Shown here: positions 35,686-45,735 of the stretch, in pieces
Numbering within the stretch: the first letter of the stretch is position 1
How the letters are laid out: each line of letters starts with the position of its first letter
Assembly (NCBI GenBank): GCA_012516935.1
Contig: JAAYVZ010000041.1
Span: forward strand, 1 to 64,000
DNA length: 64,000 nucleotides
DNA from: Holophagae bacterium
Lineage (GTDB): Bacteria > Acidobacteriota > Thermoanaerobaculia > Thermoanaerobaculales > Thermoanaerobaculaceae
Direction: 5' to 3'
Made by a program: the position numbers and the translations under genes
Notes under the pieces: model-generated
What the model was told of the DNA's origin: nothing
Databases searched by the model: none
The model's input: only the letters and a program-made list of their open reading frames with translations

Positions 35686-37203
35686 ATGGTCGACAACAGC
35701 AAGCGCATCGACGAGCTGAAACGGGAGCTGGCGAAGGACCCACGGTCGCGCCAGTTCTACCAGTTGGGTGAGCTGTTGCGGCGGGAGGGACGCCTGAACG
35801 AGGCGGCCGAGGTGCTGAGGAGAGGCCTCACGTACCACACCCGCTACGTCGCCGCCTGGGTCGCCCTCGGCCGCACCTGTCTCGATCTTGGCTACGGTCG
35901 GGAGAGCGAGGCCGCCGACGCGCTCACCCAGGCGCTGGGCCTCGACGCCCAGAACCCGGTGGCGTGGAGGCTGCTCGGTGAGTCGCGGCTGGCTTGTGGG
36001 CAGCGGCCGGCGGCACTCGAGGCGATGGAGCGGGCGCTGGCACTCGTGCCTGGAGACGAGGTCCTGAAGGCTGCCGTCGAGGCGCTCCAGGTCGAGGTCG
36101 CGAAGACGCCTTCGCCGCTCGCGCCACCCCAGGCCTCGGTGCCGCAGCCCGGTGAGGCGCCAGCTGCGGCGGCTGAGACGCCTGTGCCGCCCACCCCGGT
36201 GCCGGAGGAGGCCCCGTTCGACTTCGACGCCGCTCCGCTCGCCCTGGAACCGGTGGCGACGTATCCCTCCCGGACCGACACGGTTCTGCCGCCGGTGCCG
36301 GTGGCTGGGGCGGTGCCGGGCGGCGAGACGTCTGTCGCCGAGCGTAGCGAGGAGGCGGTGCGGGCGACGGAGGTGCCCGGTGCGATCCTGACCGCAGACC
36401 AGCCGGCTCCTGCGGCCACGACCCAGGCCGTGTCCGCGGCGCCGCCAGGCGAGGTCTTCGACGTTTTCGGCGCGCCTGCACTCGCGACCGAGGCGGTTGG
36501 CGCCGCCCAGCGGGCTGTGACTCCGGCAGCGGATGCCGGACCGTCGGTACCGGCCGTGCTCGACGCGGTACCGCCGCTGGCGGTCGCTCCGGAGCTTCGG
36601 GAGCCGGCCCAGGAGATGGTGCCGCCCGAGGCTCCCGAGATGGCGCCGGCTACCGCGTCGGTCGAGACGGTCGAGCAGGAGGTCGAGCTGGGCGAGGAAC
36701 CGGCACCTGGGTTGCCGCTCGCCGAGGCACCGCCGATGCAGGCTCTGGGCGAAAGCGGGGAGCCGTCGGCACCCGACGCGGAGGCTGAACCCGGGGTGGC
36801 GGCGGTCGCCCGGGTTCAGGCCGATCGAGCGTTGCCGGACGTGACCGAGCCGCTGGCGCCGTCGCTGACGCAGGCCGCAGAGATGGCGCCCTCACCCGGG
36901 CTCGGACCGTCGGCCGGGTCCCCGGAAGCTGCAGCCGACGCCTCGCCGACGGCGTCGATCACGCTGGCGAGGCTCTACCTGCACCAGCAGCAGATGGGTG
37001 CCGCCATCGAGGTCCTCGAGGCACTCTTGCGCCGCGAGCCGGGCAACCAGGAAGCCCGCGAGCTACTTGGGCTCGTGCGTGAGATGCTGGAGGTGGCGCC
37101 CGTCGTCACGCCGCCGGCGCTCACGCCTGGCGAGCGCAAGATCGCGTCGCTACAGCGCTGGTTGGCCCGGATTGAGATGGGCCGGGAGGTGGGTGCGCCA
37201 TGA
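35686..37203 (+). CDS. TPR-repeat protein with long Ala/Pro/Glu-rich linker
   Basis: About 505 residues. The N-terminal 130 residues are TPR repeats (FYQLGELLRREGRLNEAAEVLRRGL; AWRLLGESRLACGQRPAALEAMERAL). Residues about 140-425 are a low-complexity Ala/Pro/Glu/Val linker, and a final TPR (ARLYLHQQQMGAAIEVLEALLRREP) precedes the C-terminus. No signal peptide. The function is unknown; TPR proteins mediate protein contacts. It overlaps the Roadblock gene by 4 nt, and such TPR/Roadblock pairs occur near small-GTPase systems, though no GTPase is seen here. ATG 35686 is favoured over the GTG at 35680. Confidence 0.65.
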   Translation: MVDNSKRIDELKRELAKDPRSRQFYQLGELLRREGRLNEAAEVLRRGLTYHTRYVAAWVALGRTCLDLGYGRESEAADALTQALGLDAQNPVAWRLLGESRLACGQRPAALEAMERALALVPGDEVLKAAVEALQVEVAKTPSPLAPPQASVPQPGEAPAAAAETPVPPTPVPEEAPFDFDAAPLALEPVATYPSRTDTVLPPVPVAGAVPGGETSVAERSEEAVRATEVPGAILTADQPAPAATTQAVSAAPPGEVFDVFGAPALATEAVGAAQRAVTPAADAGPSVPAVLDAVPPLAVAPELREPAQEMVPPEAPEMAPATASVETVEQEVELGEEPAPGLPLAEAPPMQALGESGEPSAPDAEAEPGVAAVARVQADRALPDVTEPLAPSLTQAAEMAPSPGLGPSAGSPEAAADASPTASITLARLYLHQQQMGAAIEVLEALLRREPGNQEARELLGLVREMLEVAPVVTPPALTPGERKIASLQRWLARIEMGREVGAP

Positions 37204-37553
37204 CTTTCGCGAACCATCTGACCACCGTGCTCGCCTGTGACGGCGTCCAGATGACGGCCATCGCCGACCGCGACGGCATCCAGGTCGAGAGCTGGGGCGG
37301 GAGACATGGCGAGGTGGACGAGATCGTGGCGGAGTACTCCACGTTTCTGCGCGAGGTGGCCAGCGCCAACCGGGAGCTCCAGCTCGGCGAGCTCGAGCAG
37401 GTCGTGGTGGCGGCCGAGCGCCGGGTGGCGATCCTCACGTTGATCACGAAGGACTATTTCCTTCTCACGGTGCTGACCCGCGACGGCAACGCCGGGAAAG
37501 CCCGCTACGCGAGTCGCCTCGCGGCCTTCCGGATGCGCGGCGATTTCCTCTAG
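37200..37553 (+). CDS. Roadblock/LC7-domain protein
   Basis: A 117-residue single-domain protein with the Roadblock/LC7 alpha-beta pattern (LACDGVQMTAIADRDGIQVESWGG; LGELEQVVVAAERRVAILTLITKDYFLLTVL). In Myxococcus and Thermus, MglB of this family is the activator of the polarity GTPase MglA. The window has no MglA-like GTPase, so this one may serve a distant partner or act with the TPR protein it overlaps. ATG 37200 overlaps the TPR stop; accB begins 7 nt later. Confidence 0.72.
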   Translation: MTFANHLTTVLACDGVQMTAIADRDGIQVESWGGRHGEVDEIVAEYSTFLREVASANRELQLGELEQVVVAAERRVAILTLITKDYFLLTVLTRDGNAGKARYASRLAAFRMRGDFL

Positions 37554-37560
37554 GAGAAGT

Positions 37561-38037
37561 ATGCTCAAGCTCGAGGAGCTGTGTCAGCTAATCCGAGTCG
37601 TTGCCGAGTACAAGGTCGGCTCGGTGGAGATCGAGCAGGAGGGCGTGCGGATCCGGATCGACGGTTCGCCGGTGGCAGCGACCCCTCTCCTGACGGGATC
37701 GCTCGCGCCTGCGAGCCTCGTCTCCGCACCAGCGCCGCCGCCGGGTCAGGTGCTCGAAGGGCGATCCGAAGCCACTCGGGAGGCGGACGAGGGTGGGCTG
37801 GTATTCGTCACGTCGCCGATCGTCGGCACCTTCTACCGAGCGCCGAACCCGGAGGCAGCGCCGTTCGTGGAGGTGGGCGCGCTGGTGCGCAAGGGCCAGG
37901 TGCTGTGCATCGTCGAGGCCATGAAGCTGATGAACGAGATCGAATCGGACGTTGCGGGGACGGTGGTCAAGGTCTTCCCCGACAACGCACAAGCTGTCGA
38001 GTTCGGCCAGCGGCTGTTCGCGATCCGCCCGGCGTGA
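37561..38037 (+). CDS. accB: Biotin carboxyl carrier protein of acetyl-CoA carboxylase
   Basis: Carries biotin between the carboxylase and transferase parts of acetyl-CoA carboxylase, the first step of fatty-acid synthesis. It has 158 residues: N-terminal helical part, Ala/Pro linker, and a C-terminal biotinyl domain with CIVEAMKLMNEIESD; the biotinylated lysine is residue 122. TSPIVGTFYRAPNPEAAPFVEVG is typical. AGGAG before ATG 37561. It is followed after 7 nt by accC, the standard pair. Confidence 0.96.
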   Translation: MLKLEELCQLIRVVAEYKVGSVEIEQEGVRIRIDGSPVAATPLLTGSLAPASLVSAPAPPPGQVLEGRSEATREADEGGLVFVTSPIVGTFYRAPNPEAAPFVEVGALVRKGQVLCIVEAMKLMNEIESDVAGTVVKVFPDNAQAVEFGQRLFAIRPA

Positions 38038-38044
38038 CCGCGCC

Positions 38045-39391
<1,347 letters not shown>

Positions 39392-39392
39392 T

Positions 39393-39896
39393 ATGCGGGT
39401 GTTTCTGGTAGGGTTCATGGGGTCGGGCAAGACGAGCTCGGGACGGGTGCTGGCGCGGCTGCTGCGAACGCTGTTCTGGGACCTCGACGCCCGCATCGAG
39501 GCGGTGGCGCGCATGAGCGTGGCTGACATCTTCCGTGACCACGGCGAGGCTGCGTTTCGCGCCATCGAAACCCATCAGCTCGCCGGGCTGGCGCGCCAGG
39601 AAAGCGCCGTCGTGGCCACCGGCGGCGGCACGTTCGTGCAGCCGGCCAACCGCGATTTCATTCGGGGGTGTGGCCGATCGGTGTTCCTCGATGTCCCGTG
39701 GGAGGAGCTGCTGCGCCGCCTGCCCGGCAAGCAGGGCGATCGCCCGTTGTTCGGAAGCCCCGAGCAGGCGCTCGAGCTTTGGCGGGCACGCCGGCCCCAC
39801 TACTGTCAGGCCGACTACCGTGTCGAGCCGCGACCCGACGAGGACGCCGAGGCGGTGGCGCACCGCATCGCCTTGTTGTTGGGGGGCGCCCGGTGA
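39393..39896 (+). CDS. aroK: Shikimate kinase
   Basis: Phosphorylates shikimate at the 3-OH in aromatic amino-acid synthesis. It has 167 residues, normal length, with Walker A GFMGSGKTSSG, the DLDARIE shikimate-binding block, IFRDHGEAAFRAIE, and GGGTFV. The lid arginine region KQGDRPLF is present. It is tightly placed between accC (1 nt) and a phosphoesterase gene (4-nt overlap), so it is part of a mixed operon with no other shikimate genes. Confidence 0.92.
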   Translation: MRVFLVGFMGSGKTSSGRVLARLLRTLFWDLDARIEAVARMSVADIFRDHGEAAFRAIETHQLAGLARQESAVVATGGGTFVQPANRDFIRGCGRSVFLDVPWEELLRRLPGKQGDRPLFGSPEQALELWRARRPHYCQADYRVEPRPDEDAEAVAHRIALLLGGAR

Positions 39897-40651
39897 GATA
39901 CCTCATCCTCTCCGACGTCCACTCCAACCTGGAGGCGATGCGGGCGGTGATGGCGCACGCGTCCCGCAAGCGGCGGGATGGGGTGCTGTTCCTCGGCGAC
40001 GCGGTGGGCTACGGCGCGGCCCCGAACCAGGTCGTGGAGCGGCTTCGCATGATGGGAAACGTGGTGCGCTCGGTGCGGGGCAACCACGACCGGGTGGTGC
40101 TGGACCCGACCCAGGGCGCCGTTTTCTTCAACAACCACGCCCGCCGGGCGGCGGCCTGGACGGCCGAGCTGCTGACCGGAGCGAACCAACGTTGGCTGGA
40201 AAGCCTTCCCGTCGGTCCCCGCGAGGTGGAAGCAGGGCTCGAGATCTGCCATGGCTCGCCCGCCGACGAGGACGAGTACCTGTTCACCGAGCCCGAGGCG
40301 CAGTTGGCGTACGGTGCCACCGAGGCGAAGGTCATCTTCTTCGGCCACTCCAACGTCCCGTGCATGTTCGAGCTCACCGAGCAGGGCGGGAGACAAAGCG
40401 TCGTTGGAGTGTTGTTGCGCGGTAGCCGGGTCGTCATCGACCTCGACCCCACCCGCCGCTACCTCATCAACCCCGGCTCGGTGGGGCAGCCGCGCGACCG
40501 CGACGCCAGGGCCTCGTACGGGCTGTACGACTCCGAAGCCCGCCGATTCACTCTCTATCGGGTGGCGTACGACGTGGACGCGGCACGGCGGCGGATCATG
40601 GCCGCCGGTCTCCCGCCGATCCTGGGCGACCGCCTGCTGCACGGGGCATAA
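39893..40651 (+). CDS. YfcE/MJ0936-type metallophosphoesterase
   Basis: A 252-residue calcineurin-like phosphoesterase. Metal-binding motifs occur in order: SDVHSN (DxH), FLGDAVGYG (GD), RGNHD (GNHD), and FFGHSNVP (GHS). This pattern marks the YfcE/diadenosine-tetraphosphatase-like group, and the natural substrate cannot be told. GTG 39893 overlaps the aroK stop (GTGA) and follows a G run; it gives the standard RYLILSDVHSN start. No signal peptide, so cytoplasmic. Confidence 0.85.
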   Translation: MRYLILSDVHSNLEAMRAVMAHASRKRRDGVLFLGDAVGYGAAPNQVVERLRMMGNVVRSVRGNHDRVVLDPTQGAVFFNNHARRAAAWTAELLTGANQRWLESLPVGPREVEAGLEICHGSPADEDEYLFTEPEAQLAYGATEAKVIFFGHSNVPCMFELTEQGGRQSVVGVLLRGSRVVIDLDPTRRYLINPGSVGQPRDRDARASYGLYDSEARRFTLYRVAYDVDAARRRIMAAGLPPILGDRLLHGA

Positions 40652-40680
40652 CGAGTCGGACTTTGCCACCAGGAGCGCTC

Positions 40681-43125
40681 ATGAAGCGGAACCTCGTCTT
40701 GACGATCCTACTCGTTGCGGCCATCGGGGCGGCCGGGGAGGGCGAGCCCGACCCCGCACGCGTGGCTCTTCTCGCCATCGCGGACGCGCGGCGTTTCGAT
40801 GCGGGGCTGGTCACCACCCTGGCCGCTGCCGCCGACCCTCGGACGCGCGGCGAAACGGCCCGGGTGCTCGGGCGTCTGGATTGCCTCGAGGCACTGGATA
40901 CGCTGGAGGTGCTGAGCCGTGATCGCGACCCTGAGGTGCGCGCCAAAGCCGTCGAAGCGGTGGGAAGGCTCGCGCTGCGCTGGCCCGGCAGCTTGCCGGT
41001 GGTCCAGGCGCGGCGCGCGGGTGTGGTGCTCGTCCGGGCCATGGCGGACCCCTCGCCCGAGGTGCGAGGGGCGGCCTGCTGGGCCGCTCCAATGGTGCCG
41101 TTCCCGAAGCGGGGACAGCGGCTGGCCAGGCGTGCAGGCTCGGACCCGAGCCTCGAGGTCAGGAGGCAGGCGCTCGAGCAGCTGTGGCGGCTACCGGATA
41201 CGCGGTGGGTCACGACGGCCGTGAAGGCCGCGCAGCACGTGGACGTTCGCGTGCGACTGGCGGCTACGTGGTCACTCGCCCGGGGCGGCGACGCGAGGGC
41301 CGATCCGGTGTTGGTCGAACGGGCCACTGATAAAGATCCGGCCGTGCGCGTGGTCGCCTTCGACGCGGTCCGCCGCGGGCACGCCGCGGCGCTTTGGGAG
41401 CCGGTTTCGGCAGCGACAGCGGCTGCCGATGGGATGGTGCGAACGGCGGCCTGGGCAGCGCTCGCGGCGGCGCTCGAGAAAGAGCCTGGCCGAACGCTCT
41501 CGCCCGAGGTCGTTGGACGTCTCGCCGGTGTGATCGAGCAGCGCGACCCCGAGCGCGCCCACGAGCGGGTGGCGGCGATCCGGTTGGCAGGGGCCGCCAA
41601 CGTCTGTCTGCCGCAGCTCGAAGTGGTGGCGGGAGGCGAAAAGGACTGGATTGCCGCGGAGGCTGCAGCCGCCCTGGGCCGGCGACCCGAGAGGCTCGAG
41701 GCGACGGTTCGCATCGCGACCTCCGACAGCGATCCGAGGCAGCTCACGGTGGTGCGCGCACTCGGCCGGGTGGCAGGAGGCACGGCAACGCTCGAGGCGC
41801 TGCTGGCCCATCCGGAGGCCCGGGTACGGCTGGCTGCGGTAGAAGCTGCGACCGACAGCGGCGGGCAGGAGCTTGAGGTGGCGCTCGCCGAGCGGCTCGA
41901 GGATCCCGATCCGGTGGTGAGGGCTTCGGTGATCGGCGCGCTGGCCAAGGCCGGGCGCCTGCCCCCCACTGCGGTGCTCCTCGAGCGGTTGGCGCGCGAG
42001 CGGGAGAAGGGAGACACCGATTGCGCCCTGGCTCTGATCGAGGTGCTCGCAGCACCCGAGACGCTGCCAGATGCAGTGAGAGATGCACTCCGCCTGACGG
42101 TCGGGGCAGGCGATGCGACGGTCGCGCGGGCGGCTTGGGCGGCGCTGGTGGCGCATGGCGAGAGCCTGGCCGCGCCGACCCTCGCCCCCACCGAGGACGA
42201 CGAGTACTACCGCGGGGTCGCGACGTGGGCGCGCAAGCCGCGGTTTCTGGAGATGGTCACCGAGCGCGGCACGATCCAGATCGAGCTGAACAGCGGTGAG
42301 GCACCGCTCGAAACCTACCGGCTGTGGCGTCTGGCCGAGGAGAAGTTCTACGAGAAGCTGACGATCCACCGCGTCGTTCCGACCTTCGTGGTGCAGGGAG
42401 GTGACCCTCGGGGTGACGGCTGGGGCGGGCCGGGTTTCGTGCTCCGGCACGAGGACTCGCTCACGCCCTACCTTCCGGGTGTCGTGGGGCTCGCCCATGC
42501 TGGGCCCGATACGGCCGGGTGTCAGCTGTTCGTGACGCTGACCCGCCAGCCGCACCTCGACGGCCGCTATCCGGTCGTCGGTAGGGTGGTCAACGGTCTC
42601 GAGGTGGCGCACAGGTTGCGGGTCGGTGACCGGATCCTACGCCTGACGCCGGCCGCCGAGCTGGGGCGCTACGACCCGATCTGGTACGGTGCCCTCGACC
42701 CCACCAGGCTCGAGACCGAGATCACGGGTTGGCACGCCGAGCGAGTCGAGTACCAACCCTCGCAGCAGTGGCTCGACGTGCTGGCCTCGGCGAAGCTGAG
42801 GTACGAGCTGATCGTCGCTTTGGGCACCTGGTGCGGCGACTCGCGCGAACAGGTTCCGAGGCTCCAGGCGATCCTGGCGGCGCTCGGGGATCGCTCGCCC
42901 TTCGTTGAGCTGCGCCTGGTCGGTGTCGACCGCTCGAAGTGGATCGACCGCACGCTCTACCGATTTGGCCAGGTCGAGGCGGTGCCGACGATCGTCGTCA
43001 CTGCTGGCGGCGGCGAGATCGGGCGGATCGTCGAGACCCCGGCCTCAGGGAAGATCGAAAAAGACCTGGCGAGAATCCTGGCCCCGGTCGAGGGCTGGAA
43101 GCTGTCGGAGGCCCCCCATGACTGA
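40681..43125 (+). CDS. Secreted HEAT-repeat/cyclophilin/thioredoxin-like fusion
   Basis: About 814 residues with three parts. A signal peptide (LVLTILLVAAIGAAG) is followed by about 490 residues of HEAT-like repeats (RDPEVRAKAVEAVGRLAL; PDPVVRASVIGALAKAG). Residues about 523-657 are a cyclophilin-type prolyl isomerase (YEKLTIHRVVPTFVVQGGDPRGDGWGG split across the active site; CQLFVTLTRQPHLDG). Residues about 700-803 are a thioredoxin-like fold with WCGDS: one Cys (718), the second position Ser. It is probably a periplasmic folding or scaffold protein (inference). ATG 40681 follows AGGAG; the stop overlaps the dehydrogenase gene by 8 nt. Confidence 0.8.
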   Translation: MKRNLVLTILLVAAIGAAGEGEPDPARVALLAIADARRFDAGLVTTLAAAADPRTRGETARVLGRLDCLEALDTLEVLSRDRDPEVRAKAVEAVGRLALRWPGSLPVVQARRAGVVLVRAMADPSPEVRGAACWAAPMVPFPKRGQRLARRAGSDPSLEVRRQALEQLWRLPDTRWVTTAVKAAQHVDVRVRLAATWSLARGGDARADPVLVERATDKDPAVRVVAFDAVRRGHAAALWEPVSAATAAADGMVRTAAWAALAAALEKEPGRTLSPEVVGRLAGVIEQRDPERAHERVAAIRLAGAANVCLPQLEVVAGGEKDWIAAEAAAALGRRPERLEATVRIATSDSDPRQLTVVRALGRVAGGTATLEALLAHPEARVRLAAVEAATDSGGQELEVALAERLEDPDPVVRASVIGALAKAGRLPPTAVLLERLAREREKGDTDCALALIEVLAAPETLPDAVRDALRLTVGAGDATVARAAWAALVAHGESLAAPTLAPTEDDEYYRGVATWARKPRFLEMVTERGTIQIELNSGEAPLETYRLWRLAEEKFYEKLTIHRVVPTFVVQGGDPRGDGWGGPGFVLRHEDSLTPYLPGVVGLAHAGPDTAGCQLFVTLTRQPHLDGRYPVVGRVVNGLEVAHRLRVGDRILRLTPAAELGRYDPIWYGALDPTRLETEITGWHAERVEYQPSQQWLDVLASAKLRYELIVALGTWCGDSREQVPRLQAILAALGDRSPFVELRLVGVDRSKWIDRTLYRFGQVEAVPTIVVTAGGGEIGRIVETPASGKIEKDLARILAPVEGWKLSEAPHD

Positions 43126-44086
43126 GGTCGCGGTCACGGCACCGTTGCCCGGCACGGCGCTCGAGAGGCTGGGCAGGACCTACCGGGTACGGGTACGCCC
43201 GCCCGGTCCACCGCTGGCTGGCGCTGAGCTCGCCGCGTTTGTCGGCACCGCGGACGCCTGCATCTGCTTGCTCGCCGATCGTGTCACCGCCGAGGTGTTC
43301 CGCGCCTGTCGGCGGCTTCGGATCGTGGCCAACTACGCCGTGGGCGTCAACAACCTCGACCTGGCAGCCGCAGCCGAGGCGAAGGTGGTCGTGACCAACA
43401 CTCCCGATGTTCTCACCGAGGCGACGGCGGATCTCGCGTGGGCGTTGATCCTGGCCGTGAGTCGGCGGCTACTCGAGGGCGATCGCCTGGTGCGGGAGGG
43501 TCGGTTCGACGGCTGGCAGCCCGAGCTCCTCCTCGGCTCGGGCCTGCAGGGCAAGACTCTCGGGGTGGTCGGGCTGGGGCGAATCGGCACCGCAGTGGCG
43601 CGGCGCGGTGTGGCGTTCGGCATGCGAGTGATCGCCCATACCCGGAAGCGTCCATCCGCTCACCCCGGATTCGAGTGCGAGCTGGTCGAGGACCTCGAGG
43701 CGTTCCTTCCGCGGGTCGACGTGCTCACCTTGCACTGCCCGCTCACGAGCGAGACGCGAGGCCTCATGGATGCGCGGCGCCTGGCGCTGCTGCCGCGCGG
43801 TGCGATTCTCGTCAACACGAGTCGCGGTGAGGTGGTGGACGAAGGGGCGCTCGTGGCAGCGCTCGAGGCAGGACGGTTGGACGGCGCCGGGCTCGACGTT
43901 TTCGAGCGCGAGCCGGCCGTGCATCCTGGACTCGTGGGCCGCTGCGATGTCGTGCTGTTACCGCACCTCGGCTCGGCGACGCGCGACACCCGCGCGGCGA
44001 TGGCCGACCTCGCCGTCGACAACGTGCTCGCCGTTCTCGAGGGTCGTCCACCGCTCACGCCGGTGGTGCCGGTGCTGGCCAGGTAG
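43118..44086 (+). CDS. D-2-hydroxyacid dehydrogenase (glyoxylate/hydroxypyruvate reductase-like)
   Basis: NAD(P)-dependent oxidoreductase of 322 residues. Blocks: NYAVGVNNLDL, Rossmann GVVGLGRIGTAVARR, LHCPLTSETRGLMD, catalytic Arg in VNTSRGEVVDEGAL, Glu in DVFEREP and His in LLPHLGSAT. This pattern is closest to glyoxylate/hydroxypyruvate (glycerate) reductases. Substrate is not certain; phosphoglycerate dehydrogenase is less likely because no ACT domain follows. ATG 43118 lies inside the end of the previous gene, after GGAGG. Confidence 0.85.
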   Translation: MTEVAVTAPLPGTALERLGRTYRVRVRPPGPPLAGAELAAFVGTADACICLLADRVTAEVFRACRRLRIVANYAVGVNNLDLAAAAEAKVVVTNTPDVLTEATADLAWALILAVSRRLLEGDRLVREGRFDGWQPELLLGSGLQGKTLGVVGLGRIGTAVARRGVAFGMRVIAHTRKRPSAHPGFECELVEDLEAFLPRVDVLTLHCPLTSETRGLMDARRLALLPRGAILVNTSRGEVVDEGALVAALEAGRLDGAGLDVFEREPAVHPGLVGRCDVVLLPHLGSATRDTRAAMADLAVDNVLAVLEGRPPLTPVVPVLAR

Positions 44087-44197
44087 CAGGTCGCAAGCCG
44101 CGGGTCGAAGGCCGACGGATGAGCGCTGCGAGGTCTGCCTCGTGGCTGGGCCCGGGTGGGTCACCACCCTCCGAGCCCCGCCGCTGTCCGCCAAACG

Positions 44198-44227
44198 CAA
44201 GGGCGGGAGGTTGCCCTCCCGCCCTTG
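44198..44227. terminator. Perfect 13-bp hairpin between convergent genes
   Basis: CAAGGGCGGGAGG (44198-44210) pairs exactly with CCTCCCGCCCTTG (44215-44227) over a TTGC loop, 55 nt past the gdhA stop (minus) and 112 nt past the dehydrogenase stop. On the minus strand it is followed by CGTTTGG, a weak U stretch. Likely a bidirectional terminator. Confidence 0.65.
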
Positions 44228-44281
44228 GTTCGAGCCATGTCCCGAGCGGGTGGGGTGTTCCCCGCCCCGCAGCCGCTGTCC

Positions 44282-45571
44282 TTACCAGACCCAGCCTCGC
44301 AGCTTCATCGCCTGCACGACGCGGTCGATGGCGACCATGTACGCCGCGTTGCGCATGTACACGTTGCGCTTGGTCGACATGTCGGTGACCGCCCAGAAGG
44401 CGTTGGTCATCTTCTGGTCGAGCTTGGCCAGCACCTCGTCCTTGGACCAGTAGAAGTTCATATCGTTCTGCACGCCCTCGAAGTACGAGCAGGTTACGCC
44501 GCCAGCGTTGGCGAGGAAGTCGGGGATGTCGAAGATGCCACGCTGCTTGATCACCGCATCGGCTTCCGGGGTGGTGGGGCCATTGGCACCCTCGGCGATG
44601 ATCTTGACGCGCGGCGAGATGAGGCCAGCGGTCTCGCCGGTGAGCACGCCTTCGATGGCGGCCGGAATGAGCACGTCGACGTCCTTGGACAGCCACGCCT
44701 GGCCGTCTTCGATGAGGTAACCGGCCGCCTTCGCCTTCTCCTTGTCGATGGTGCCGTACTGGTCGGTGATCGACTTCAGGAAGTGCGGGTCGACTCCGTC
44801 CATCTTGGTGAAGGTATAGGAGCACTTGTCGTTGCGGTCCCAGCACGCGACGCAGACGACGAGCCCACCCAGCAGCTCGGTGAAGCCGATGGTGGCGTAT
44901 TGGGCGACGTTGCCGAACCCGTGGACAGCGGCGAGCTTGCCCTTGGGGTCGATCCCCAGATGCTTGAACGCTTCGCGCGTGGTGTATATGACGCCGAAGC
45001 CGGTGGCCTCGGTGCGACCCAGCGAGCCGCCGCCGCCTGCAGGCTTGCCGGTGATGACACCGGGGGTGTACTGGCCGACCAGCTTCGAGTACTCGTCCAT
45101 CATCCAGCCCATCATCTGCGCGTTGGAGCCGACGTCAGGGGCCGGGACGTCCATACGGGGACCGATGTTCTTCCACATCTGGTCGACCCAGCCGCGGCAG
45201 ATACGCTCTTTCTCGGTCACGGAGAGGGTCGCGGGGTCCACCACCACGCCGCCCTTGCCGCCGCCCAGCGGAATGTCGGCCACCGCGCACTTCCACGTCA
45301 TCCAGGTGGCCAGCGCGCGCACCGTGTCCATGGTCTCGTAGCTGGCCCAGCGGATGCCACCTTTGGCTGGTCCACGTGCGTCGTTGTGCTGTACGCGGAA
45401 GCCCTGGAAGACCTTGAGGCTGCCGTCGTCCATCCGCACCGGGATGCGGAAGGCGTACTCGCGTAAGGGCCAGCGGAGGATGGCGCGCACACCGGCGTCA
45501 AGACCAAGCTGGTCGGCCACCTCGTCGAACTGGCGTTGCGCCATCTCGAAGGGGTTGATGTGGTGATCCAT
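44282..45571 (-). CDS. gdhA: Glutamate dehydrogenase
   Basis: Interconverts glutamate and 2-oxoglutarate + ammonia using NAD(P). It has 429 residues (the short hexameric class). Blocks: GPAKGGIRWASYETMD, WMTWKCAVADIPLGGGKGGVV (catalytic Lys/Asp), and Rossmann AAVHGFGNVAQYA. ATG 45571 follows AAGGAGAG by 6 nt; a longer frame adds 40 Pro/Ala-rich residues without similarity. Monocistronic, with its own promoter upstream and a strong hairpin downstream. The family also contains leucine/phenylalanine dehydrogenases, but length and motifs favour glutamate. Confidence 0.93.
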   Translation of the reverse strand: MDHHINPFEMAQRQFDEVADQLGLDAGVRAILRWPLREYAFRIPVRMDDGSLKVFQGFRVQHNDARGPAKGGIRWASYETMDTVRALATWMTWKCAVADIPLGGGKGGVVVDPATLSVTEKERICRGWVDQMWKNIGPRMDVPAPDVGSNAQMMGWMMDEYSKLVGQYTPGVITGKPAGGGGSLGRTEATGFGVIYTTREAFKHLGIDPKGKLAAVHGFGNVAQYATIGFTELLGGLVVCVACWDRNDKCSYTFTKMDGVDPHFLKSITDQYGTIDKEKAKAAGYLIEDGQAWLSKDVDVLIPAAIEGVLTGETAGLISPRVKIIAEGANGPTTPEADAVIKQRGIFDIPDFLANAGGVTCSYFEGVQNDMNFYWSKDEVLAKLDQKMTNAFWAVTDMSTKRNVYMRNAAYMVAIDRVVQAMKLRGWVW

Positions 45572-45663
45572 GGCACTCTCTCCTTGGGTTCTCCGCCCGC
45601 GGGCGGGTTGGTCTGGAAGCGCAATGTGCCGCGCAGCCGGTGTGGAGGCTGGCTGCGGTTCGG

Positions 45664-45691
45664 ATTCTACACCAGCGCACCCGCTTTGCAA
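45664..45691 (-). promoter_or_regulatory. Promoter of gdhA
   Basis: On the minus strand, TTGCAA (45691-45686), 16-nt spacer, TAGAAT (45669-45664). It leaves a leader of about 85 nt, and lies back to back with the sigma-factor gene's upstream region. Confidence 0.55.
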
Positions 45692-45722
45692 CCGGTTTCA
45701 CAAGCGCCCGGTGTGGCCGGGG

Positions 45723-45728
45723 TACACT
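45723..45728 (+). promoter_or_regulatory. -10 box immediately before ECF sigma gene (leaderless type)
   Basis: TACACT ends 7 nt before GTG 45736. No good -35 at 16-18 nt (TTTCAC lies 21 nt away) and no Shine-Dalgarno sequence. Confidence 0.4.
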
Positions 45729-45735
45729 TCGCCGC

